A stretch of 64,000 nucleotides of DNA from Yersinia thracica (GTDB lineage: Bacteria > Pseudomonadota > Gammaproteobacteria > Enterobacterales > Enterobacteriaceae): the NCBI RefSeq assembly GCF_902170565.1, contig NZ_CABHXX010000030.1:62001-126000 (forward strand), written 5' to 3'. The translations under genes and the position numbers were made by a program. Below the pieces are notes generated by a model that ran no database searches, was not told the origin of the DNA, and saw nothing but the letters and a program-made list of their open reading frames with translations. Shown here piece by piece: positions 47,207 to 56,600 of the stretch. Numbering within the stretch: the first letter of the stretch is position 1; the number at the start of each line of letters is the position of its first letter.

Positions 47207-47935
47207 ATGACCAAAATTGTTTTTGTAGAAGACGACCCGGAGGTCGGAAAACTGATCGCAGCCTACCTTGGCAAACATGACATTGATGTGTTTGTTGAAC
47301 CGCGAGGTGATACTGCACAAGCCGTTATTGAACAGCAACAACCTGACCTGGTGTTGCTCGATATCATGCTGCCAGGGAAAGATGGGATGACGCTGTGCCG
47401 TGACCTGCGGCCAAGCTATGAAGGCCCTATCGTGCTGTTGACCTCGCTTGACAGTGATATGAACCATATCCTTTCCCTGGAAATGGGGGCGAATGATTAT
47501 ATCCTGAAAACAACGCCCCCTGCGGTGTTGTTGGCGCGGTTACGTTTGCATTTACGCCAGCATAATCAACAACAAACCAAAGAAACCATCAACCCGCCAC
47601 TCACTGGGTATAATGCAATTCACTTCGGTTTGCTCTGCATTGATCCTGTTAATCGACAAGTTAATCTCAGTGATGAAGAAATTACTTTATCAACTTCAGA
47701 TTTTGACTTGCTGTGGGAGCTGGCAACCCATGCCGGGATGATCATGGACCGGGAAGCATTATTGAAGAATTTACGTGGCGTCAGCTATGACGGGATGGAC
47801 CGCAGTATCGATGTTGCGATATCGCGCTTGCGTCGCAAACTTTACGACAATGCCCTCGAACCTTTCAGAATCAAAACCGTCCGCAATAAAGGTTACCTGT
47901 TCGCCCCGAATGCCTGGGAGTCTGTGCAGCAATGA
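47207..47935 (+). CDS. rstA: Response regulator RstA
   Basis: 242 residues, OmpR/PhoB family, matching E. coli RstA. The phosphoacceptor is Asp52 (LVLLDIMLPGKDG); the winged-helix DNA-binding domain occupies about 135-235 (MDREALLKNLRGVSYDGMDR). It controls acid-stress and biofilm genes, including asr. The start at 47207 follows homology; there is little ribosome site. Its TGA overlaps the rstB ATG. Confidence 0.95.
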   Translation: MTKIVFVEDDPEVGKLIAAYLGKHDIDVFVEPRGDTAQAVIEQQQPDLVLLDIMLPGKDGMTLCRDLRPSYEGPIVLLTSLDSDMNHILSLEMGANDYILKTTPPAVLLARLRLHLRQHNQQQTKETINPPLTGYNAIHFGLLCIDPVNRQVNLSDEEITLSTSDFDLLWELATHAGMIMDREALLKNLRGVSYDGMDRSIDVAISRLRRKLYDNALEPFRIKTVRNKGYLFAPNAWESVQQ

Positions 47936-49245
47936 GGAAGCTATTTATTCAGTTTTTCTTATTACTGTTCGTCTGCTTTATGGTGATGGCGATGTTGGTT
48001 GGGCTGGTTTATAAAGTGACAGCTGAACGCGCTGGTCGCCAGTCATTAGATGATTTGATGAAAAGCTCGCTTTCATTGATGCGCAGTGAGCTGCGGGAAA
48101 TTCCACTGAAAGATTGGAATAAAACCATTGCCACTTTAGATTTAAACCTTTCATTTCAATTACATATCGAACCTCTCGATAAGCGAGATCTCGGTAATCG
48201 CTTGAATAAGCGCCTGCGTGCCGGTGAAATTATTGCTTTGGATGATGAATATACTTTCCTGCAACGAATCCCCCGCAGCCACTATGTCCTTGCTGTTGGT
48301 CCAGTCCCCTATTTATTTTATTTGCATCAAATGCGGCTGCTTGATTTGGCCTTACTTATCCTGATTGGCCTCTCTTTGGCTCTACCGGTATTTCTTTGGA
48401 TGCGCCCCCATTGGAAAGATTTGCTTAAATTGGAGAATGCCGCCCAGCGGCTAGGGTCGGGCCATCTGGACGAGCGCACGCATTTTGACCCCACTTCAAG
48501 TTTAAGCCGCTTAGGTGTCGCGTTTAACCAAATGGCTGACAACATCAGCACCTTGATTGTCAGCAAGAAACTGCTTATTGATGGAATTGCTCACGAGCTG
48601 CGCACCCCACTGGTTCGTCTGCGCTATCGATTAGCCATGAGTGATAACCTGACTGAAAGTGAGCAACTGGCTTTGAATCGCGATATTGGCCAGTTGGAAG
48701 CATTGATTGACGAACTGCTGACCTATGCGCGGCTAGACCGTCCGCAAGTCTCACTCAATCTGGAACCTATCGACTTACCGGCCTGGCTCACTGCAAAAGT
48801 TATGGATATGCGCTTAATTCATAGTGAGCGCGTGATAGAACTCGATATTCCTCATTGTGGCGATTTCGGCGCAGTTGACTTACGCCTGATGGAGCGAGTA
48901 TTGGATAATTTGGTCAATAATGCCCTGCGCTATTCGACCCAACGGCTGCGAATTGGGCTGTGGTTTGATGGCGATAATGCTTGTTTACAAGTTGAAGATG
49001 ACGGGCCGGGGATTCCATTAGAAGAACGCGCCCGAGTATTTGAGCCTTTTGTCCGGCTGGACCCTAGCCGGGATCGCGCCACCGGGGGCTGTGGATTGGG
49101 CCTGGCAATCGTTCACTCCATTGCATTGGCTTATCAGGGGAGTATTTCCGTTGATGCCAGTTCGTTAGGAGGCGCGAGTTTCCGATTTTGTTGGCCAGTA
49201 AAAGATCTTTACTCACTCACTATCGACCAAGATGACTCTAAATAA
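47932..49245 (+). CDS. rstB: Sensor histidine kinase RstB
   Basis: 437 residues. Membrane helices at about 8-28 and 136-156 flank a short periplasmic sensor; a HAMP linker follows. The phosphorylated His221 is in the H-box (DGIAHELRTPLVRLRYRLAM), and the N, G1 and G2 boxes are intact (DNLVNNALRYS, DDGPGIP, GGCGLGLAIV). It is coupled to rstA by an ATGA overlap. In E. coli rstAB is PhoP-activated; no clear PhoP box was found upstream here. Confidence 0.95.
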   Translation: MRKLFIQFFLLLFVCFMVMAMLVGLVYKVTAERAGRQSLDDLMKSSLSLMRSELREIPLKDWNKTIATLDLNLSFQLHIEPLDKRDLGNRLNKRLRAGEIIALDDEYTFLQRIPRSHYVLAVGPVPYLFYLHQMRLLDLALLILIGLSLALPVFLWMRPHWKDLLKLENAAQRLGSGHLDERTHFDPTSSLSRLGVAFNQMADNISTLIVSKKLLIDGIAHELRTPLVRLRYRLAMSDNLTESEQLALNRDIGQLEALIDELLTYARLDRPQVSLNLEPIDLPAWLTAKVMDMRLIHSERVIELDIPHCGDFGAVDLRLMERVLDNLVNNALRYSTQRLRIGLWFDGDNACLQVEDDGPGIPLEERARVFEPFVRLDPSRDRATGGCGLGLAIVHSIALAYQGSISVDASSLGGASFRFCWPVKDLYSLTIDQDDSK

Positions 49246-49325
49246 TGGTTTTGCCTACACAATGATTTTGCTCAAATATTAGCCTTAATAAAACAAGTCG
49301 GCCTATAAGTTTAATGGAGTTTTTT

Positions 49326-50807
49326 ATGACCACAGCTTATCAACACCTGCGCGCTACGTTTACACGCCTTTCTCGCTTTGAGCATTTGTCGGCCATTGCC
49401 GGATGGGATATGCAAACTATGATGCCGCCAAAAGGTAATCTTGCCCGCTCAGAGGCGATGGCGGAGCTGAATGTATTGCAACATCAAATACTAACGGCCA
49501 ACGATGTTGGTGAATGGTTGAAGCAAGCGGAACAAGAAACTCTGGATGATGTCGAGCAAGCAAATTTGCGTGAAATGCGCCGGCACTACAATAATGCCGT
49601 GTTGCTGCCGGAAGCATTGGTTGAGGCGAAATCACTAGCAGGTGCCCGCTGCGAACATGCCTGGCGACAGCAGCGCATCGCAAATGACTGGAATGGTTTT
49701 GCTGAAAATCTACGTGAAGTGGTCACTCTCAGCCGCGAAGAGGCGGCAATTCGTGCTCAAGCCGCCGGAACATCGCGCTATGACGCATTGCTGAACTTAT
49801 ATGAACCGGGAACCAATAGTGCCGATTTGGACCGTATATTTGGCGATCTTAAACAGTGGTTACCTGATCTCTTGCAAAAAGTGACAGCTAAGCAAGCGGA
49901 TGAACCCTGCCTGATACCACAGGGGCCATTTGACCAGGAAAACCAGCGCCAACTTGGACTCAATGTGATGAAAGTGCTCGGTTTCGACTTTGATGGCGGC
50001 CGGGTCGATGTTAGTGTCCATCCATTCTGCGGTGGTATACCGCAAGATGTACGCATTACTACACGTTATAATGAACAAGAATTTCTCAGTGCATTAATGG
50101 GGATTATTCATGAAACAGGTCATGCACGTTATGAGCAAAATTTGCCGCGTGAATGGCTGGGCCAGCCAATATCACATGCACGCTCAACGGCAATTCATGA
50201 ATCTCAAAGCCTACTGTTTGAAATGCAATTAGCCCGCAGCAAAGAATTCTTGCAAGTCATTCGCCCATTGGTCATACAGCAATTTGGTGAACAACCCGCA
50301 TTAGCAGAACAAAATTTCATTGCTCTGAATCAACGTGTTAAAACCGGTTTTATCCGAGTTGATGCCGATGAAGTCAGCTACCCTGCCCATGTGATTTTGC
50401 GCTACGAGATCGAAAAAGCATTAATTAGCGGGGAAATCGAGGTCGATGACATCCCGGCCTTATGGAATGAAAAAATGCAGCAATATCTTGGGATTAACAC
50501 CGAAGGTAATTACCGTAATGGCTGTATGCAAGATATTCACTGGACCGACGGTGCCTTTGGTTATTTCCCGACATATACACTGGGTGCTATGTATGCTGCC
50601 CAGCTTTTCCAAACGGCGCGAAGTGCTATCCCTGGATTAGATAAGAATATTGCCAATGGTGACCTTAGTGCCCTATTCAATTGGTTGCAGCAAAATATCT
50701 GGCAACAGGGTAGCCGTTATTCAACCGCAGAGCTGATCACCAAAGCGACAGGTGAACCACTTAATCCTCGCTTTTTCCACGAGCATTTAGAGCGCCGCTA
50801 TTTATAA
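49326..50807 (+). CDS. M32 family metallocarboxypeptidase
   Basis: 493 residues from ATG 49326 (TGGAG site seven bases upstream; ATG 49314 precedes that site). It is a thermostable-carboxypeptidase-1-type enzyme with the zinc motif HETGH at 262-266 (GIIHETGHARYEQN), the HESQS motif (STAIHESQSLLFEM) and a family-typical C-terminus (YRNGCMQDIHWTDGAFGYFP). It removes C-terminal residues in the cytoplasm. It occupies the interval where E. coli has tus. Confidence 0.92.
   Translation: MTTAYQHLRATFTRLSRFEHLSAIAGWDMQTMMPPKGNLARSEAMAELNVLQHQILTANDVGEWLKQAEQETLDDVEQANLREMRRHYNNAVLLPEALVEAKSLAGARCEHAWRQQRIANDWNGFAENLREVVTLSREEAAIRAQAAGTSRYDALLNLYEPGTNSADLDRIFGDLKQWLPDLLQKVTAKQADEPCLIPQGPFDQENQRQLGLNVMKVLGFDFDGGRVDVSVHPFCGGIPQDVRITTRYNEQEFLSALMGIIHETGHARYEQNLPREWLGQPISHARSTAIHESQSLLFEMQLARSKEFLQVIRPLVIQQFGEQPALAEQNFIALNQRVKTGFIRVDADEVSYPAHVILRYEIEKALISGEIEVDDIPALWNEKMQQYLGINTEGNYRNGCMQDIHWTDGAFGYFPTYTLGAMYAAQLFQTARSAIPGLDKNIANGDLSALFNWLQQNIWQQGSRYSTAELITKATGEPLNPRFFHEHLERRYL
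50381..50388 (-). promoter_or_regulatory. KOPS motif pointing toward dif
   Basis: CCCTGCCC on the plus strand, GGGCAGGG directed leftward to dif. Confidence 0.6.
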
Positions 50808-50838
50808 TCCCTTTCAGTATCCGATTGCCCCTATTGCC

Positions 50839-50859
50839 AGCCTCTCGCTCTGAGAGGCT
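50839..50859 (+). terminator. Hairpin after the M32 gene
   Basis: AGCCTCTC-GCTCT-GAGAGGCT, 31 bp past the stop; T tract absent. Confidence 0.5.
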
Positions 50860-50936
50860 GTATTACCTGCCAAACATAAATTTTGGTTTAGCTGCAAATT
50901 TGCAGTTAGTTTCATGAGGCTCAGCTCTTTACCCTT

Positions 50937-50959
50937 TAAGTGTATGTTGTAACTAAAGT
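50937..50959 (+). other. Ter replication fork arrest site
   Basis: The 18 bases GTATGTTGTAACTAAAGT (50942-50959) equal the core of E. coli TerB, including the conserved G:C pair at the non-permissive end. Tus bound here blocks a fork from the left side. With dif at 3322-3349 to the left, the site stops forks that have passed dif and try to leave rightward, as expected of a fork trap. In E. coli TerB lies between rstB and tus; this is the equivalent place, but no tus gene is in the window. Confidence 0.88.
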
Positions 50960-51078
50960 GAGAAATTAGCGGTTTTCTCTGACGGTTTCATTCCTTTGAA
51001 TATCCACCATAAACGGTGCTCATACGCACGTGATAATTTGCATACTGAGTGGTCTATTCGTCATAACAATCAGCCCTG

Positions 51079-51092
51079 TACAATCGGTTACA
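51079..51092 (+). promoter_or_regulatory. Candidate RstA box upstream of asr
   Basis: TACAATCGGTTACA compared with the RstA consensus TACATNTNGTTACA has two mismatches at defined positions. It lies about 100 bp before asr, a known RstA target in E. coli. Confidence 0.6.
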
Positions 51093-51193
51093 TGCCGAAA
51101 CCAATGACTCACGGAAGCCATTAATCATTTCCTCTACTCTCATTACAACGACCCAACGGGTCGATATACAAACAGAACACTGAGGAATAAATC

Positions 51194-51472
51194 ATGAAAA
51201 CAGTATTAGCTCTGATTGTTGCTGCAACTTTGGGTATGTCTTCCATAGCATTCGCTGCCGACACAGTTGCCCCGCCAGCAGCTCCAATGGCTACTGCACC
51301 CGTAGCCCATAGCGCTCCAGTCACCAAAAACATGCATCACAAAAAAGTGAAGAAAGAGGTGAAGAAAGCAGATAAAACTGCCCCGGTACAAAAAGCGCAA
51401 GCGGCTAAAAAACACCACAAAAAAGCGGCGCATACTAAGTCTGCCCCAGCAGCAGTACCGGCCGTAAAATAG
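51194..51472 (+). CDS. asr: Acid shock protein Asr
   Basis: 92 residues: signal peptide (1-21, cleaved after IAFA) and a mature part of almost only Lys, His, Ala, Pro, Val and Thr, with short repeats such as [12 protein letters not shown]. coli Asr (102 aa) has the same make-up, is periplasmic and intrinsically disordered, and protects proteins at low pH. GAGGA lies eight bases before the ATG. An RstA-type box upstream and rstAB 3 kb away fit the known control. Confidence 0.93.
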   Translation: MKTVLALIVAATLGMSSIAFAADTVAPPAAPMATAPVAHSAPVTKNMHHKKVKKEVKKADKTAPVQKAQAAKKHHKKAAHTKSAPAAVPAVK

Positions 51473-51518
51473 CGGCTAAAAAAGCTGAAGCCAGCTCTTC
51501 AAACAGCTGAATTCACTC

Positions 51519-51544
51519 AACACCCGGTCCTCCGGGTGTTTTTT
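51519..51544 (+). terminator. Terminator between asr and ydgU
   Basis: AACACCCGG-TCCT-CCGGGTGTT with a T6 tail. A strong terminator that must be read through if ydgU shares the asr promoter. Confidence 0.9.
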
Positions 51545-51560
51545 ATCGGGAGTGCTGATA

Positions 51561-51641
51561 ATGCTGCGCCGTTATTTATTTGAAATCACTCTGTCTACAT
51601 TAATTATTTGCGGGCTGATTACATTGTTTTTTTATTTATAA
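51561..51641 (+). CDS. ydgU: YdgU-type 26-residue membrane peptide
   Basis: A micro-gene 88 bp after asr with a GGAG site eight bases before ATG 51561. The product is two to three basic residues (MLRRYLFE) followed by one membrane helix (about 8-26) and a TAA. E. coli has ydgU, a 27-residue inner-membrane protein, at this place in an acid-induced asr-ydgU unit. Size, topology and position agree; sequence identity is assigned from memory only. Function is unknown. Confidence 0.78.
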   Translation: MLRRYLFEITLSTLIICGLITLFFYL

Positions 51642-51817
51642 CAACAATGCCTATTTCGCTCTAAAATTATTGAAAAATCAAATGTTGGCAACACAATATA
51701 TCACTAATTATGTCTATAGTTAGCGGTAAGGACATTCATGATGAACAGTTTAATCAGTCGAACTCAGGTTTGTGAATAGATAACCCTCTAGGGAATAATA
51801 AGGCAGGCTAACTATTT

Positions 51818-52651
51818 ATGCGTTTATCTTCATTATTACTATTAAGTCTGTTACCTCTTTCTGCGGCTCTAGCCCACCCACCGACAGACACGCAAAATGA
51901 TGACGCCAGTATTGCAGATCAAACAACTCTGTTCTTCGGTAAAGATGACCGTACAGCGGTAACTGATAGCCTCGAATGGCCATGGCAAGCTATTGGCCAA
52001 GTTGAAACGGCCAGCGGCAACCTTTGTACTGCAACATTAATCTCCCCTCGCCTGGCTCTGACAGCAGGTCATTGTGTATTGGCCCCTCCGGGTAAAATTG
52101 ACCGGGCCGTGGCCTTACGATTTATTTCTCAAAATGGTCATTGGAAGTACCAAACAACCAGCCTGGAAACACTGGTTGATGCTAAATTGGGTAAAAAACT
52201 CAAGCCTGATGGTGATGGTTGGATAGTTCCACCCGCCGCCGCAGCTTATGACTATGCACTTATTCGATTAACGAGTAAAAAAACTATTCCAATCAAACCA
52301 CTGCCACTGTGGGATGGAACTGCGAGCGAATTAACTCAAGCACTTAAACAAGTTGATCGTAAAATCACTCAAGCAGGCTACCCCCTGGATCACCTGGACA
52401 CACTTTATCGCCATGAAGATTGTCTGATTACAGGGTGGGCACAGCAAGGCGTGCTTTCTCATCAGTGTGATACATTACCCGGTGACAGCGGCTCGCCCCT
52501 ACTGTTGAAAAATGGCGAAAAGTGGTCTTTGATTGCGATTCAAAGTTCCGCTCCCGCCGCTAAAGACCGTTATCTCGCGGATAACCGAGCTTTGGCAGTC
52601 ACTGCCATAAAAGGCCGGTTAAAAACACTCGCAAATAAAGCAGCCAAATAA
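51818..52651 (+). CDS. ydgD: Trypsin-like periplasmic serine protease YdgD
   Basis: 277 residues, matching E. coli YdgD (273 aa). A signal peptide (about 1-19) precedes a chymotrypsin-fold domain with His85 (LTAGHC), Asp145 ([10 protein letters not shown]) and Ser224 (PGDSGSPLL), so the triad is complete. Four further Cys (CTATL, HC, EDC, HQCD) could form two disulfides. Natural substrate is unknown. It follows asr-ydgU as in E. coli. Confidence 0.93.
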   Translation: MRLSSLLLLSLLPLSAALAHPPTDTQNDDASIADQTTLFFGKDDRTAVTDSLEWPWQAIGQVETASGNLCTATLISPRLALTAGHCVLAPPGKIDRAVALRFISQNGHWKYQTTSLETLVDAKLGKKLKPDGDGWIVPPAAAAYDYALIRLTSKKTIPIKPLPLWDGTASELTQALKQVDRKITQAGYPLDHLDTLYRHEDCLITGWAQQGVLSHQCDTLPGDSGSPLLLKNGEKWSLIAIQSSAPAAKDRYLADNRALAVTAIKGRLKTLANKAAK

Positions 52652-52707
52652 TACAGGTTATTTCTGCGAAATAGATTAATGGGCTAATAGAGGGACTTTA
52701 TTACCCA

Positions 52708-53031
52708 TTATTTCTTATCTGCACTATGGGGCTTTTGATTAAATTTGAAAACAAAAGTCCCCCCTAATGCTGCGGCATATCGACTTAACGTTGTCAGGTT
52801 CGGCGAAATAATGCCTTTCTCCATCCGGCTAATATTTTGTTTTCTCAGCCCTGCTCTCTGAGCAACCTCTTGTTGGGTCAGCTTACATTGCTGACGGGCT
52901 GCTTTCAGCTCCGTCATCATGGTTTGTCTAATCAGTAAGTCTGAGTATGCTTCATTTACCTGAGGATGATGTAAAGCCGCTGCTTTAACCTCAGAAAAAG
53001 GAATAATATCGAAATCATCTTGTTTTTTCAT
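52708..53031 (-). CDS. HigA-like XRE family antitoxin
   Basis: 107 residues with a central Cro/cI-type HTH (about 55-95: CKLTQQEVAQRAGLRKQNIS, then RMEKGIISPNLTTLSRYAAA). The N-terminal 40 residues would contact the toxin. Its ATG overlaps the toxin stop (ATGA), giving the toxin-first order of HigBA and related modules. It would neutralise the toxin and repress the operon. Confidence 0.82.
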   Translation of the reverse strand: MKKQDDFDIIPFSEVKAAALHHPQVNEAYSDLLIRQTMMTELKAARQQCKLTQQEVAQRAGLRKQNISRMEKGIISPNLTTLSRYAAALGGTFVFKFNQKPHSADKK

Positions 53032-53357
53032 GGCTGCAATCTCCGTTTGAGTTCCTTCATACGCTGATAAGCCAACATCAGTGTCCTTCTGGGAGTCTTT
53101 TGTGTTTTCTTCTGCAAAATATGAATGATATAAACCTGCCGGTCAGCCTGATAAAAGAAAAAGCCACGCCCGGCACCCTCCTTTGCACTGACCCTCAGTT
53201 CTTTCAATCCCTTTCCTAAATCCCGAACTACAGGCTCCCGTAACTCGTGACCATAAGCCTCTAACTCATCCAAAGCTTTGATCAGCGCCGCCTGTATTCC
53301 TGGCGGCAATTTAAACAACTCCCTCTGTGCCAACCCCAATAAATTAATCATATACAT
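53028..53357 (-). CDS. RelE/HigB-type toxin (Gp49-like)
   Basis: 109 residues from ATG 53357 (AGGGA site seven bases upstream); the frame is open to 53459 without support. It fits the phage Gp49-like/HigB-2 branch of the RelE superfamily (ELFKLPPGIQAALIKALDEL; LGKGLKELRVSAKEGAGRGF, then IHILQKKTQKTPRRTLMLA). Such toxins are usually ribosome-dependent mRNA endonucleases. Conserved basic residues are present, so it looks intact. The pair sits between ydgD and hrpA, which have no such genes in E. coli. Confidence 0.82.
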   Translation of the reverse strand: MYMINLLGLAQRELFKLPPGIQAALIKALDELEAYGHELREPVVRDLGKGLKELRVSAKEGAGRGFFFYQADRQVYIIHILQKKTQKTPRRTLMLAYQRMKELKRRLQP

Positions 53358-53636
53358 AAGCAATCCCTGCTCCCGAAAAACTCTATCAAACTCACCGAAT
53401 GTAATCAAACATGGTGACCCGGAATCAGACAAACTTTGAACAAGCCGCCTCATTGCCAAGGCAGATATAGCCGTAGTTAAAGGCCATAGGCAATAACACC
53501 GATGCTCAATAAGGGACTTAATTGACAGTTTTCGAGGGGCTTCGCAGGAAAATTAGCAGCTTTCATCAATTACATATTTAAGATGCAAATGAGGATGTTT
53601 AACACATATAAATACTGAGTTTGTCAGTGGGGAAAA

Positions 53637-53670
53637 GCTCCGCGCCAAAAAAATCAGGCCAGGCGCGGAG
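53637..53670 (-). terminator. hrpA terminator
   Basis: On the minus strand CTCCGCGCC and GGCGCGGAG arms followed by CTTTT, about 17 bp after the hrpA stop. Confidence 0.65.
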
Positions 53671-53686
53671 TGATATTAATTAACCC

Positions 53687-56600
53687 TTAAGCAGAGAGTT
53701 GGTCGATAGTTTGCAAAATACGTTTGTCCGAAATGGGATATGCTGTCCCCAATTGCTGGGCAAATAAGCTCACCCGCAGTTCTTCAATCATCCAACGAAC
53801 TTCTTTAACATCTTCATCTTGCTGGCGTTTAGGCGGTAACTTATTGAGCCATTGCTGCCACATTTGCTGGACATGTTCTATGCGCAACATTTGGGCGCGA
53901 TCACGATGAGGGTCGACAGCTAACTTCTCCAGACGGCGCTCAATTGCGTGTAAATAGCGTAATGTATCAGGTAAACGTTTCCAGCCATTATTAGTGACAA
54001 AGCCTCGGTAAATCAGGCCGCCAAGCTGTGCTTTAATGTCTGAAAGTGCCAATGCTTGCGCAATATCGACGCGGCCTTTTAGGCGCTTATTAATACTAAA
54101 CGCCGTGGTTAGGATCTGCTCAACTTGCCTGGCAATATCCACGACTGTTTCATTTAACTCAGCTCGCACTTTTTCTTGTAACTGAGCAAAATCAGCCTCT
54201 TGCCATACCGGGCCACCATATTGCGCCACCAGTTTATCCACCCCACAAGCAATGCAATCATCAATCAGATCCATCACTTTGCCATAAGTATTGAAGTAAA
54301 GGCCGAGTTTGGATTTATTCGGCAGTTTTTCATGTAAATACTTAATGGGTGAGGGAATATTTAGCAGCAATAACCGCCGTGTACCTTGCCACATTGCTTG
54401 CTGTTGCTGAGATTCTGTATCAAACAAGCGGATCGCCACACTGTCTTTCTCATCCACCAGTGCGGGATAAGCTTTGACTTCGTATCCCCCGCGGCGTTGT
54501 TCATAGCACACCGGAAGTGAGCCGAAGCTCCAGATATGTAGGCCATTTTGTTCAATACCGTCATCCGCCACGGCAGAAAGGGTTTCCTGCACTTTTTCTT
54601 GAAGTTGTAGTTTCAAAGCCGCAAGATCTTTGCCCTCACGTAGCGTCCGATTTTTATCGTCCAGTACGCGGAATGTCATTTTCAGATGGTCGGGAACTTG
54701 CTCCCATTGCCAACTTTCACGTGACACCGTCACACCCGTCATGCGGCGTAATTCGCGCTCTAATGCCTCCAGTAAACTGGTTTCCAGCGGTGTTGCTCGG
54801 GCCAAAAAGGCTTCAGCATAATTAGGTGCGGGGACAAAGTTACGGCGAACAGGTTTAGGTAATGACTTGATAAGCGCCACCACCAACTCACGGCGAATCC
54901 CGGGGATTTGCCAGTCAAACCCCTCCTCCTTAACCTGATTCAGGATCGGAAGCGGGATATGGACAGTGACGCCATCGGCGTCAGTGCCCGGCTCAAATTG
55001 ATAAGAAAGCCGCAATTTGAGCGACCCTTGATACCAAAAATTCGGGTAATCCAGCGGGTTAACTTTATTCGCCCCATCCTTGATAAGCATGGTTTTTTCA
55101 AAGTTGAGTAACTCGGGCTGTGTCTGGCTGATTTTCTTCCACCAGCTATCAAAATGGCGCGCAGAAATAACATCGCGACCAATACGCTGGTCATAGAAGT
55201 TAAACAGTGTCTCATCATCAACCAGAATGTCGCGGCGGCGAGATTTGTGCTCCAGTTCTTCAACTTCAGCCAATAATTTTAAATTAGTCCGGAAGAAAGC
55301 ATGGCGCGTTTGCCAATCCCCCTCGACCAGACCGTGACGGATAAACAGCTCGCGGCACAGTGGCGGGTCAATGGGGCCATAGTTTATCTTGCGCTCAGTC
55401 ACGATAGGTAAGCCGAATAAGGTCACTTTCTCGCTCGCCATCACCGCCCCTTGCGCTTTTTCCCAATGCGGGTCGCTATAATGGTGTTTAACCAAATGTT
55501 GCGCTAAGGGTTCAATCCACTCTGGCTCAATGCGGGCAGCAATACGGCCCCATAAGCGGCTGGTCTCGACTAACTCAGCGACCATGCTCCATTTAGGCGG
55601 TTTTTTGAATAAACCGGAGCCGGGAAAAATGGCAAAGCGGGCATTACGTGCGCCGGTATACTCTTGCTTTTCAACGTCTTTTTGGCCGATATGTGACAAC
55701 AAACCGGTCAGAATAGCAGTATGGACGCTGCGATAATCCGCCGCGACGCTATTGACCGGGATACCCAATTCTTTCACTACCTGGCGCAGTTGGGTATAAA
55801 TATCCTGCCATTCACGTACCCGCAGATAATTCAGGAAATCGCTGCGGCATAATTTACGAAATTGCGCCGATGACAGCTCTTTTTGCTGCTCTTTCAGATA
55901 ATCCCACAAATTAACAAACGCAAGGAAATCAGAGTCTTTATCAGCAAAACGCCGGTGTTTTTCATCGGAGGCTTGCTGTTTATCCATCGGGCGCTCACGT
56001 GGATCCTGGATAGACAACGCCGAGGTAATAATCATCAATTCGCGCACACTGCCGCTTTTCTGAGCTTCCAGCACCATTCGAGCCAGGCGAGGATCGACCG
56101 GTAATTGGGCCAATTGGCGACCTAGCGGTGTCAGTTGCTGATGGCCGTTACTGGCCGTTTGGATCGCCCCCAGTTCTTCCAGCAGGCGCACGCCATCTTG
56201 AATATTGCGTTTATCCGGCGCTTCCACAAAGGGGAAGGCCGCGATATCCCCTAGCCCCAATGAGGTCATTTGCAGGATAACGGACGCCAAATTGGTGCGC
56301 AGAATTTCCGGATCAGTAAATTCAGGGCGAGACAGGAAATCCTGTTCGGAATAAAGACGAATACAAATACCGTCAGATACACGGCCACAGCGGCCTTTGC
56401 GCTGATTAGCAGAAGCTTGAGAAACCGGCTCGATCGGCAACCGCTGTACTTTGGTGCGGAAACTGTAGCGGCTAATCCGCGCGGTGCCGGGGTCAATCAC
56501 ATACTTAATGCCGGGCACTGTCAGTGACGTTTCCGCCACGTTGGTCGCCAGTACAATTCGCCGCCCATGATGCGACTGAAACACCCTATTCTGCTCGCTA

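Larger units (their letters stand above)
50808..51193. other. Intergenic region with Ter site and asr leader
   Basis: 386 bases holding the M32 hairpin, the Ter site (50937-50959), a candidate RstA box (51079-51092) and a CGACCC/GGGTCG hairpin in the asr leader (51149-51163). No gene was seen in it. Confidence 0.7.

Noticed and set aside
49246-51193. tus gene near the Ter site
   Set aside because: The only gene here is an M32 carboxypeptidase (HETGH motif); nothing resembles the Tus protein.
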